Of a stretch of DNA of 25,719 nt, positions 1 through 5,471 are shown in pieces. A program made the translations under genes and the position numbers. The notes under the pieces were generated by a model. The model saw only the letters and a list, made by a program, of their open reading frames with translations. It ran no database searches and had not been told where the DNA came from. The stretch lies in IMG/VR virus record IMGVR_UViG_3300001533_002715, positions 1 to 25,719 of that record. One strand, 5' to 3'. This stretch comes from a virus. Within the stretch, counting starts at the first letter, position 1; the number at the start of each line of letters is the position of its first letter.

Positions 1-25
1 CATTTTTGCTTATGCTACGTGCCAT
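1..25 (-). CDS. 5' end of an unidentified minus-strand gene (partial)
   Basis: An ATG on the minus strand at 25-23 opens a frame (MARSISKN...) that runs off the left edge. A perfect GGAGG lies at 37-33, 7 bases before the ATG, which supports a true start. Eight residues are too few to name a family. The gene lies just beyond the right end of the mini-IS relic and reads in the same direction as it. Confidence 0.6.
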
Positions 26-67
26 TAAAAATCCTCCAAAAATAAGATTTAGATTCTTATCTTTGCT

Positions 68-112
68 AAGTGAACTAATCACCCGCTAAAGACGGGTGAT
101 CTTCCTGCTTCA
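68..112. repeat. 45-bp direct repeat, copy 1 (TnpB element right end)
   Basis: These 45 bases are identical to 25622-25666. They include the hairpin 78-85/93-100 (ATCACCCG, loop CTAAAGA, CGGGTGAT) and the last codons of the TnpB tail. The sequences diverge immediately on both sides, so the repeat marks the element's right terminus. Confidence 0.9.
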
Positions 113-205
113 ACGTTCAAACTTAATTCTACCGAAGTAGAAACAGGGGTTTTAGACTCCACAGGCTTAACATCGGACTCTCCCAGCCCTAATTCTCTTA
201 ATCCA
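68..205 (-). ncRNA. Candidate orphan TnpB guide RNA (omegaRNA/reRNA) region
   Basis: In IS200/IS605 elements the TnpB guide RNA covers the 3' end of tnpB and the right end, and its guide is the flanking DNA just past that end. Here exactly this part survives. On the minus strand the scaffold would end near 68, and the guide would be read from roughly 67 downward into the leader of the gene starting at 25. That an RNA is made is inference; nothing in the sequence proves transcription. Confidence 0.3.
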
Positions 206-210
206 TATAT
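79..210 (-). pseudogene. tnpB: TnpB C-terminal tail remnant
   Basis: Read on the minus strand, the frame gives a tail containing YGLRELGLGES, then PVESKTPVS, then the terminal NEAG/VEAG-type ending VEAGRSPVFSG and a stop at 81-79. The same ending, with ungapped but diverged upstream residues, closes the frame at 25633-25719. This is the usual basic, poorly conserved tail after the RuvC-III motif of IS605 OrfB (TnpB) proteins. The catalytic RuvC motifs and the zinc-finger cysteines are absent: upstream of about 210 the sequence becomes A-rich low complexity. It is therefore a truncated relic, kept perhaps because the DNA doubles as the right end and as a guide-RNA scaffold. Confidence 0.7.
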
Positions 211-282
211 TATCTTACATGTTTTTTGTGAAAAAATTAAAAAAAAAAATTAAAAAATTTAGAAAAGTTTTGCAAATTTAAT

Positions 283-329
283 TTTGCCATTCATATCAAT
301 GGCTAAAGACCATTGATTTTTCTGGCAAA
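283..329. other. Long two-tier hairpin, left-end-like
   Basis: Inner stem 295-302/310-317 (8 bp) has loop CTAAAGA. A symmetrical 5x5 internal loop separates it from the outer stem 283-289/323-329 (TTTGCCA/TGGCAAA). The loop and the ATCA...TGAT closing pairs match the right-end hairpin at 78-100. It is interpreted as the left-end transposase hairpin of the mini-element. An alternative is a bidirectional terminator for the minus-strand gene ending at 372. Confidence 0.6.
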
Positions 330-371
330 TGTCTTATAAAAATTACTATAGATAAATATGCGTAAAGTTTT

Positions 372-809
372 TTAATATTTATTGTTATTTTTTTCTTCAA
401 CTTTCTCAAAGGAGCCAAGCTCGTTAAATATGAATTTTATCTCATTTTTTTTAACTTTTATCTTAACTTCATTTTCTAGTGTCAAATCAAGCATAGCTGT
501 CTCTGTATCTTTTGCCACTATCTTTTGTTGTTTAATAATTTCACATTCTTTTTTATCAACCACAATAACTTCGTAAATTTTCATAACATTTTTGTTTTCC
601 ATTTTTTCACTCTCCTTATTATTAAGTAATTTTTTAATTTCCTCTAATGCATTATCATATTCTTTAACTACAGGTGCTGATGTATTATAACCCCATTTGT
701 AAATAGATTCATTGTAATCTTGATTCCCAGTCCAAGTAATTTTATGTTGTTGTCCAGCTGAGTCAATTGTAGTCGAAGTATCGTCAAGACTTATCCCATT
801 TATTGACAT
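372..809 (-). CDS. Hypothetical phage protein, possibly with an internal second start
   Basis: Unrecognised 145-residue protein. Its ATG at 809-807 is preceded by AAGGAGGT and lies inside the 3' end of the upstream minus-strand gene (26-base overlap), so the two are co-transcribed. The C-terminal half (from residue 70, MENKNVMKIYEV...) reads like a compact stand-alone phage protein rich in Lys and Glu, ending in FIFNELGSFEKVEEK. It has its own AAGGAG at 617-612, 9 bases before an in-frame ATG at 602-600. Either one fusion protein is made, or two products of 145 and 76 residues share a stop. The N-terminal 69 residues (ITWTG, YKWGYNTSAP) match no family known to me. Confidence 0.6.
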   Translation of the reverse strand: MSINGISLDDTSTTIDSAGQQHKITWTGNQDYNESIYKWGYNTSAPVVKEYDNALEEIKKLLNNKESEKMENKNVMKIYEVIVVDKKECEIIKQQKIVAKDTETAMLDLTLENEVKIKVKKNEIKFIFNELGSFEKVEEKNNNKY

Positions 810-1089
810 TTATTACTACCTCCTTCGAGATACTGGAGCTGTCAGAAGAATAATTTGATATTACCATTGAAGAATTTTCCCAGCTTACATTCCATGAATC
901 TGCATTCTCGAAAGTAAATTTCGTATCATCGCTAGTTGAATAGTATTTAATAGATTCCTCAAGAGTTAAGGTTTTCCGCATTAATTCTTCCATTTTTCTA
1001 GAAGTGTTCTCTGGATAAGCTACTTTAAATTTTTCCCAAACCTCTTTAGATATTGTGATACCAGGCTTGATCCTTCTATTATCTGACAT
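784..1089 (-). CDS. Ribbon-helix-helix-like small protein, putative regulator
   Basis: A 101-residue protein. Residues about 7-45 (IKPGITISKEVWEKFK then SRKMEELMRKTL) follow the short strand, helix, helix pattern of CopG/Arc-type ribbon-helix-helix DNA-binding proteins. The remainder is Ser/Asp-rich (SNYSSDSSS) and unrecognised. The family call is by pattern only. It heads a two-gene minus-strand unit that diverges from the virion block starting at 1232, a common place for a regulator. Its leader lacks a GGAGG and instead has a GA dinucleotide tract, which may serve as a purine-rich ribosome binding site. Confidence 0.6.
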   Translation of the reverse strand: MSDNRRIKPGITISKEVWEKFKVAYPENTSRKMEELMRKTLTLEESIKYYSTSDDTKFTFENADSWNVSWENSSMVISNYSSDSSSISKEVVINVNKWDKS

Positions 1090-1231
1090 ATCTATCTCTC
1101 TCTCTCTCTCTTGCTTATGGCCATGATGTATCCATATATATTAACTTATGCGTATACATATAAAGTTCTACGCTAATTGTCAAAAAGTCTAAAGATAATT
1201 AAAAGAATATTTTAAAATAAGGAAAAAATAT
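1090..1231. promoter_or_regulatory. Divergent intergenic region, probable promoters
   Basis: This 142-base AT-rich gap separates the minus-strand pair from the plus-strand virion block, so it should hold promoters for both. An imperfect palindrome centred on GTATAC (1147-1162) is a possible operator. AAGGA at 1222-1226 is the ribosome binding site for the gene at 1232. I cannot assign a confident -35/-10 pair or a T4-type late promoter. Confidence 0.35.
1095..1111 (-). repeat. GA dinucleotide microsatellite in a ribosome-binding position
   Basis: Seventeen bases of alternating TC on the plus strand give (GA)n on the mRNA of the minus-strand gene, 5 bases before its ATG (1089). No canonical Shine-Dalgarno is present, so the tract is the only purine-rich element available. 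Slippage in such a tract could change initiation strength. Confidence 0.7.
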
Positions 1232-1936
1232 ATGGCTTATGAAGGAATAAAAAATTTTGTTATGAGACGTCTTGGTTATCCAAGAGTTAAAGTGTATTTA
1301 ACTGAAGAGCAGATAGAAGATAATGTATGGGAAGCTATAAGTAGATATTTTGAGTATAGATCTCTCAAAACAAAATGGCATTATATGACTGCAATTTCTG
1401 GTAGCAGTGAGCATGAAATACCTCCTAATATAGTACCACAATACATAAGAGAAGTTATATTCAAGCCAAGTGATCCACTATTATCTCTAACTGGAGTAAT
1501 GCAAGATACTTATATTCTTTATTATTTGCAAAATGCTGGTGGAGCTTCTAACTTTATAGTGGATTATTGGATGACTCTAGCATCTTACGAAGAGTATGTA
1601 AGAGTATTGGGCAATCAACCACACTGGGAAATAATTAACGGAGATACTATAAAATTAGACCCTTCCCCAAGTATTGATTATTCGCTAGGGATTAAATATG
1701 ATGAAATTCCAGATGAGAATGTTATAGAAAATATAAGATGGATAAGATTGTACACTCTTGCTCTTTCTAAAATAGTGGAAGGAGAGATACGATCTAAGTT
1801 TAGCTCTTTTCAAGCTGGATCCGGTGAGATCTCTTTAAATGGAGATGCATTAAAGGCCGATGGTAAAGAAGAACTAGTTGACTTAAAACAAGAGAACTAT
1901 GAAAAAGGGGATCCTCTTGGAATGATAATGGGATAA
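1232..1936 (+). CDS. Neck protein, gp13-like (head completion)
   Basis: A 234-residue protein with the layout of T4 gp13-type neck proteins. An N-terminal part GIKNFVMRRLGYPRVKVY then LTEEQIEDNVWEAI gives the pattern of a helix, 'LG.P...V.LT..Q....' and an aromatic R-x-FEY segment. The C-terminal part has WIRLYTLALSKIVEGEIRSK followed by LNGDALKADGKEEL, a tail typical of this family. In T4 gp13 joins the filled head to the tail with gp14. The assignment rests on motif pattern and on the neighbours (gp14-like, gp15, gp18, gp19 follow in T4 order). AAGGA lies 5 bases before the start. It is the first gene of the plus-strand virion block. Confidence 0.55.
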   Translation: MAYEGIKNFVMRRLGYPRVKVYLTEEQIEDNVWEAISRYFEYRSLKTKWHYMTAISGSSEHEIPPNIVPQYIREVIFKPSDPLLSLTGVMQDTYILYYLQNAGGASNFIVDYWMTLASYEEYVRVLGNQPHWEIINGDTIKLDPSPSIDYSLGIKYDEIPDENVIENIRWIRLYTLALSKIVEGEIRSKFSSFQAGSGEISLNGDALKADGKEELVDLKQENYEKGDPLGMIMG

Positions 1937-1943
1937 TGAGTGT

Positions 1944-2216
1944 ATGGCTTATATGCAAAAACGAAATGAACTAGAAGCTGGAGAAGTTTATATAATAGAA
2001 TTCTTATCTTCACCAAGAAGAAAAGATCCAGGCCATTGGCATAATAGCTACTATGTGACAACAGAAAAGAAAAGTGACCACGTAGAGTTATATATGATAA
2101 ACAAAGGAGAAAAACCGCGGTTTTCAACCTCTGGTACTATAAAAAATAAATTATATAGTAAAGTAACTGATAAGCCTCGGGTAAAGCACAACGTTATTAA
2201 GTATATATTTGAATGA
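1944..2216 (+). CDS. Hypothetical protein in virion block
   Basis: A 90-residue, basic protein of unknown function, 7 bases after the gp13-like gene. No strong ribosome binding site is visible at the ATG at 1944; an in-frame ATG at 1953 is an alternative. It contains VYIIEFLSSPRRKDPGHWHN and ends KYIFE. No membrane segment or known motif is seen. A structured GC-rich spacer follows. Confidence 0.55.
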   Translation: MAYMQKRNELEAGEVYIIEFLSSPRRKDPGHWHNSYYVTTEKKSDHVELYMINKGEKPRFSTSGTIKNKLYSKVTDKPRVKHNVIKYIFE

Positions 2217-2260
2217 TGATATTATTAATGTTAGTTATAATTGTTAATTATGGGCGGTAA

Positions 2261-2313
2261 ATTTGCGGGCAGGGTACCCGCAAATGTCGGGTAACTACCC
2301 GCATTATGCGGGT
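2261..2313. promoter_or_regulatory. GC-rich cluster of alternative hairpins
   Basis: In an AT-rich spacer (2217-2338), stem ATTTGCGGG 2261-2269 pairs perfectly with 2277-2285 (9 bp, 7-base loop). Next, CGGGT 2288-2292 can pair with ACCCG 2297-2301, or ACCCGC 2297-2302 can pair with GCGGGT 2308-2313; these two share bases and exclude each other. No U-tract follows any stem, so a simple intrinsic terminator is unlikely. It may be an attenuator or protein-binding RNA before the gene at 2339, or a transposable palindrome relic: the ACCCGC core recurs in the IS right-end hairpin. Confidence 0.5.
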
Positions 2314-2338
2314 GTTAAGCTACTAAAGGTAAAAACTT

Positions 2339-3295
2339 ATGGAGAATATATTGATACTACTAAACGAGGTAAAAACAAAAAACTTAGACAAGCTTACTAA
2401 TAAAAGCTTTAGAGATTTAGCAGAAGATTTTCCAGTAGAATTAGTTAGAATATTTTACAAAGGAATTAAAGAAACCGGTGTAACAGTAGATAAGGAAAAA
2501 GAAAAGGATTCTATTAAATATATAGCTGCTAATGAGTTTTTTGATGAGCATAAAGAATGTAAATTAAAGTTTACCGGAGATATAAATCTTTCAATTGAGT
2601 TGAGGAGGGGAGAATTAAAAGTTAAAATAAATACGTGGTCCTCTGATTATTATCTTCCTGAAGTTACATTGAGATTTAGCAATAAAGAGTCTGTTAACAA
2701 TATAGTAAACAAAATTAAAGAGTATTTTAATGAAAATAAAGTAAGTGGTACTTATGATAAATCGGAAAGAGAGAAAGTAAAAAATAAATATAGTACTATA
2801 AGTAATTTTCCAAATGAAATAAAAAGTTTAAAGAAATTCGCTAATAAAAATTTATATAATTTATATATAGGGTACACAGATGAAGTGTTAAAAGATATCT
2901 ATTCAATAGTTTTAATATTCGATGTTAATGATATACTGCCACCTAAATTGGCAAGTCAAATAGAAACAAATAAGATTATTGACATAGAGCGTTTAAGATA
3001 TAGTTTTCAAATTGAGCTACTGCAAAAAATAGTTGATTTTGCTATAACAAAAATAGAAAGTATAAATCACAATATAATTAGAGTCATTCCTATGGGCTCG
3101 CGGTTAAAAATACTAATTAGTAAAAATACTGGTAGTAAAAAGTTCGATGGTGAGAAAATAGAATCACTTCATAAGCAAAATAAAGAAAAATTAAAAAATC
3201 TTGGTGATGTATATAAATATATTAAGAAACTAGAGCTACATGAATTTAAGCAAGAAATTATAAAAATTGCACTTGGAGAAAATAATGAAATTTAA
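2339..3295 (+). CDS. Hypothetical protein, 318 residues
   Basis: Not recognised. It is Lys/Glu/Asn-rich with no signal peptide, membrane helix or nucleotide-binding motif visible. A central part has strand-rich segments (LKFTGDINLSIELRRGELKV), and the C-terminal third looks helical (SLHKQNKEKLKNLGDVYKYI). AAAGGT precedes the ATG. It sits after the hairpin cluster and overlaps the next gene by 11 bases, so the two are translationally linked. Its place between gp13-like and gp14-like genes could indicate an inserted accessory gene or a virion component. Confidence 0.65.
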   Translation: MENILILLNEVKTKNLDKLTNKSFRDLAEDFPVELVRIFYKGIKETGVTVDKEKEKDSIKYIAANEFFDEHKECKLKFTGDINLSIELRRGELKVKINTWSSDYYLPEVTLRFSNKESVNNIVNKIKEYFNENKVSGTYDKSEREKVKNKYSTISNFPNEIKSLKKFANKNLYNLYIGYTDEVLKDIYSIVLIFDVNDILPPKLASQIETNKIIDIERLRYSFQIELLQKIVDFAITKIESINHNIIRVIPMGSRLKILISKNTGSKKFDGEKIESLHKQNKEKLKNLGDVYKYIKKLELHEFKQEIIKIALGENNEI

Positions 3296-3545
3296 TGAAG
3301 CTTTGCAAACAGCTATTGGTGATGAAATAGACGTTGGCCAAGATGCAACCAAAAAGAATAAATTTGAGAAATTGCTAAACTCCATAAAAAAGAATGATAC
3401 CTTAGCGATGACTCATATAGTTAATATATTTCCGAGAATTGAAATTGGTCAAACATTAGATAAATTAAGAAAGAGAAAAAAATATAAAAAATACCCTGGA
3501 TATGATGTTGCTATCTCCAAACTCGAGTGGAGACGGAGTCACTAA
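3285..3545 (+). CDS. Hypothetical protein, 86 residues
   Basis: Small basic protein (MKFNEALQTAIGDEIDV... ending SKLEWRRSH). I chose the ATG at 3285 over a TTG 18 bases upstream, because TTGGAGA at 3273-3279 is placed correctly for it. The start overlaps the previous stop by 11 bases. The region DKLRKRKKYKKYPGYDVAI is strongly basic and could contact nucleic acid. No family was recognised. Confidence 0.55.
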   Translation: MKFNEALQTAIGDEIDVGQDATKKNKFEKLLNSIKKNDTLAMTHIVNIFPRIEIGQTLDKLRKRKKYKKYPGYDVAISKLEWRRSH

Positions 3546-3616
3546 TATGATAAACAAAAATACAACAATATTTATGATGTTATCGTACTATCTAAAATAT
3601 GATATGAGGTTTTTAA

Positions 3617-4129
3617 ATGTCTAGTCCTTTTGAATTATATGATGATACACACAACTGGGAGATGGATCTCTTTAATGAGGTTGACCAAGAAAAGATAGAA
3701 ATTGAAGGTGCTCCGATGTTAATTTGGCTCTTTAATTTAGAGGAGACGAAAAAACAGAATGATTCTATACCAGATGATGGCTTAGATTTAAATGATTTAT
3801 ATGGAGAAGCACCTCCTGAGAATATGGTGTACGAAGGACCCTTCGGACCAATTAAAGGTAGCTATCTAGAGCCAATTTGGACACAAGACTTGGTGGCTTT
3901 CGGAATAACAGAGCCGGAAGAAATAAATATAAAATTTAACAAGGATTTTGTAACAAATAAGCTTGGTAGAAGTTTTGTTATAGGGGATATAATAAAAACT
4001 TTTCGTAGGAAATTTTACATAATTGAAGATGCTTATGTTTCTGACGAAACGGGAATTTGGGAATATATACATATTAATGTAATAGCTAGAAAAGTTGATT
4101 ATGAAAGCTTAAATTTACCAGGAGTTTAG
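3617..4129 (+). CDS. Neck protein, gp14-like (head-tail connector)
   Basis: A 170-residue protein. The acidic N-terminal half (FELYDDTHNWEMDLFNEVDQ...) leads to a C-terminal part with QDLVAFGITEPEEINIKFN, then GRSFVIGDIIKTF, then FYIIEDAYVSDETGIWEY. T4-type gp14 neck proteins show the same order: 'fGi..p.ei.f.f....', a 'GD.I' strand and an 'F.I.da' strand followed by an aromatic cluster. Shorter than T4 gp14 (about 256 residues). The position between gp13-like and gp15 genes agrees with T4 order. In T4 it forms the neck with gp13. The call rests on pattern and context. Confidence 0.5.
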   Translation: MSSPFELYDDTHNWEMDLFNEVDQEKIEIEGAPMLIWLFNLEETKKQNDSIPDDGLDLNDLYGEAPPENMVYEGPFGPIKGSYLEPIWTQDLVAFGITEPEEINIKFNKDFVTNKLGRSFVIGDIIKTFRRKFYIIEDAYVSDETGIWEYIHINVIARKVDYESLNLPGV

Positions 4130-4132
4130 TTT

Positions 4133-4564
4133 ATGGAAAAAGAGTATAAAATAAAGCTTAGTAAAGCAAAGCCAATTGATAAATCTGATTTAAAAAAAGA
4201 AATTGATGGAATAATTAAAGAGATTTATAAAAATATAAGTAAAGTGATTTTTGTTAGAAAAGAAACTGGAAAGATTAAAAATGGTATGCCACTAAAAGAA
4301 TTTGTAGATAAAAATGCTGGATTATTTACTAGAGATATATTAACTGGCTTTATTAAAAATGGCATTATAGATAAAAATTCCAAAATTCAACTTAATGATG
4401 GACGATCTTTTTTCTCTAAAAAAGAATTAGTATTAGATGGCGAAATTAAAGAAGCTCATGTAGATAGATTAAAAAAAGAGAGAGCTGGCTATATATTAAA
4501 ACAAGCAGGTAATCTAGATTCTAGCACAGCTACAAAAATATTTAATGATATAATGAGGAAATAA
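4133..4564 (+). CDS. Hypothetical protein in virion block, 143 residues
   Basis: Unrecognised basic protein that starts 3 bases after the gp14-like stop and ends 1 base before the gp15 GTG, so it is part of the same transcript. Segments: a helical N-terminus (DLKKEIDGIIKEIYKNI), FVRKETGKIKNGMPLKEFV, a strand-turn part (SKIQLNDGRSFFSKKELVL) and a helical C-terminus (ATKIFNDIMRK). No cysteines, membrane segments or catalytic motif stand out. A role in head-tail joining is suggested only by position. Confidence 0.6.
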   Translation: MEKEYKIKLSKAKPIDKSDLKKEIDGIIKEIYKNISKVIFVRKETGKIKNGMPLKEFVDKNAGLFTRDILTGFIKNGIIDKNSKIQLNDGRSFFSKKELVLDGEIKEAHVDRLKKERAGYILKQAGNLDSSTATKIFNDIMRK

Positions 4565-4565
4565 A

Positions 4566-5276
4566 GTGAATAATAGTTATCCAATATTTGCAGAATATCA
4601 TCTATATATAAAAAGATGGTTAAAAGAAAAAATGACTTTACCAAGACTTGAGAATTCAGATAGAAAAGTTCCAGTAGTATATAGTACTCCCCGTAGAGCT
4701 TTTGCAATGGGCTCTTCAAGCGAAGAGGAAGGTGATGTAGGTGGTGAACCATTTTATGCTCCCCCAAGTCAGGGTAATAACTGGTTACCTGTAATTAGCT
4801 TTCATATGACTAGTATGGAGCCTATTATGGGAAAAACTATACCCTATGAACATGTTTTGACTCAAAAAATCAAAGATAATAATGATAGGGTAATAGGCTA
4901 TAAGAAGAATAAGCCTTTATTGCCATACACTATAAATTATGTGGCTACTGTATATGCTGGTCTTATGCAAGATATGGATATTCTAACTTATAAATTGAGT
5001 TCAGAATTTAGACCAAATTGCTATTTATGGATAGGACCAGAAGATAAAGTAGATGATGGCACGGCTGGTTTATGGGCACATATGGTTCTAGATAGTGTTA
5101 CTGATGGAACTGAATATGAGCCTGGAGATATAGGCGAAAGAGTGGTAAGGAAAGATTTTTCTTGGACTGTTACTGAAGCTTATGTCCCAACCTCAGAACC
5201 GGTAATAGATGAGAGAATTATACGAGAGGTATATACTGATATTATGGATGATAAAGGAGATTTATTATTAGAATGA
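4566..5276 (+). CDS. 15: Tail sheath stabiliser / tail terminator, gp15-like
   Basis: A 236-residue protein that follows the T4 gp15 pattern along its length. VPVVYSTPRRAFA resembles the T4 'RVPITYAS' segment; LPVISFHMTSMEP resembles 'LPRINLHLVDFSY'. LPYTINYVATVYAGLMQDMD corresponds to the 'IYELSIFTRYEDDM' strand-helix, and RKDFSWTVTEAYVP with IREVYTDIMD matches the C-terminus. In T4 gp15 forms the hexameric ring that caps tube and sheath and binds the neck. GTG start at 4566 with GAGGA 7 bases upstream; no ATG gives a comparable N-terminus. An acidic loop (SSSEEEGDVGGEP) near residue 50 looks like a lineage-specific insertion. Confidence 0.8.
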   Translation: MNNSYPIFAEYHLYIKRWLKEKMTLPRLENSDRKVPVVYSTPRRAFAMGSSSEEEGDVGGEPFYAPPSQGNNWLPVISFHMTSMEPIMGKTIPYEHVLTQKIKDNNDRVIGYKKNKPLLPYTINYVATVYAGLMQDMDILTYKLSSEFRPNCYLWIGPEDKVDDGTAGLWAHMVLDSVTDGTEYEPGDIGERVVRKDFSWTVTEAYVPTSEPVIDERIIREVYTDIMDDKGDLLLE

Positions 5277-5458
5277 AATATTTAATAAAGAACAAGACAA
5301 TAAAAAATATAGTTTTCCTATTAGATGGAAAAACTAAATACCTTTACCCAAAAGGTGATAAAAAGGGAAGAGATAGCATGGTAATAAATAAGATTACCGA
5401 ACAAGTGAAGAATACAAAATCGCTTAAATTTATACAAGTAACTAAAATAGAAAAATAA
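5273..5458 (+). CDS. Small hypothetical protein before the sheath gene
   Basis: A 61-residue basic protein whose ATG overlaps the gp15 stop (ATGA). It contains IVFLLDGKTKYLYPKGDKKGR and ends IQVTKIEK. Small proteins with a similar 'L..GKT.YL.PKG' pattern occur in phage structural operons, but I know no function for them. The sheath gene begins 13 bases downstream, so it is co-transcribed with gp15 and gp18. Confidence 0.6.
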   Translation: MKYLIKNKTIKNIVFLLDGKTKYLYPKGDKKGRDSMVINKITEQVKNTKSLKFIQVTKIEK

Positions 5459-5471
5459 GGAGGCTAGATAA

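Larger units (their letters stand above)
68..329 (-). mobile_element. Miniature, tnpB-deleted IS200/IS605-family element
   Basis: The block has a right-end-like hairpin (78-100), a TnpB C-terminal tail (79-210, minus strand), an A-rich filler (228-258) and a second hairpin (295-317). Both hairpins have 8-bp stems that begin ATCA and end TGAT and share the 7-base loop CTAAAGA, but the four inner stem pairs differ (CCCG/CGGG against ATGG/CCAT). Covariation around a fixed loop is what is expected of left and right ends of an IS200/IS605 element folded for a Y1 transposase. No tnpA or full tnpB is present, so it would be non-autonomous. The outer boundaries are approximate: the right end is set by identity with the copy at 25622, the left end by the outer stem 283-289/323-329. 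Confidence 0.65.

Noticed and set aside
78-100. Reading the right-end hairpin as a simple intrinsic terminator
   Set aside because: It is part of a 45-base identical repeat tied to TnpB tails at two sites and has no U-tract, so an IS end explains it better.
350-359. ATAAATA-like box on the plus strand
   Set aside because: No plus-strand gene follows for more than 850 bases; chance match in AT-rich DNA.
3547-3624. 25-codon plus-strand frame in the gap before the gp14-like gene
   Set aside because: No ribosome binding site, overlaps the next start, and is too short to support.
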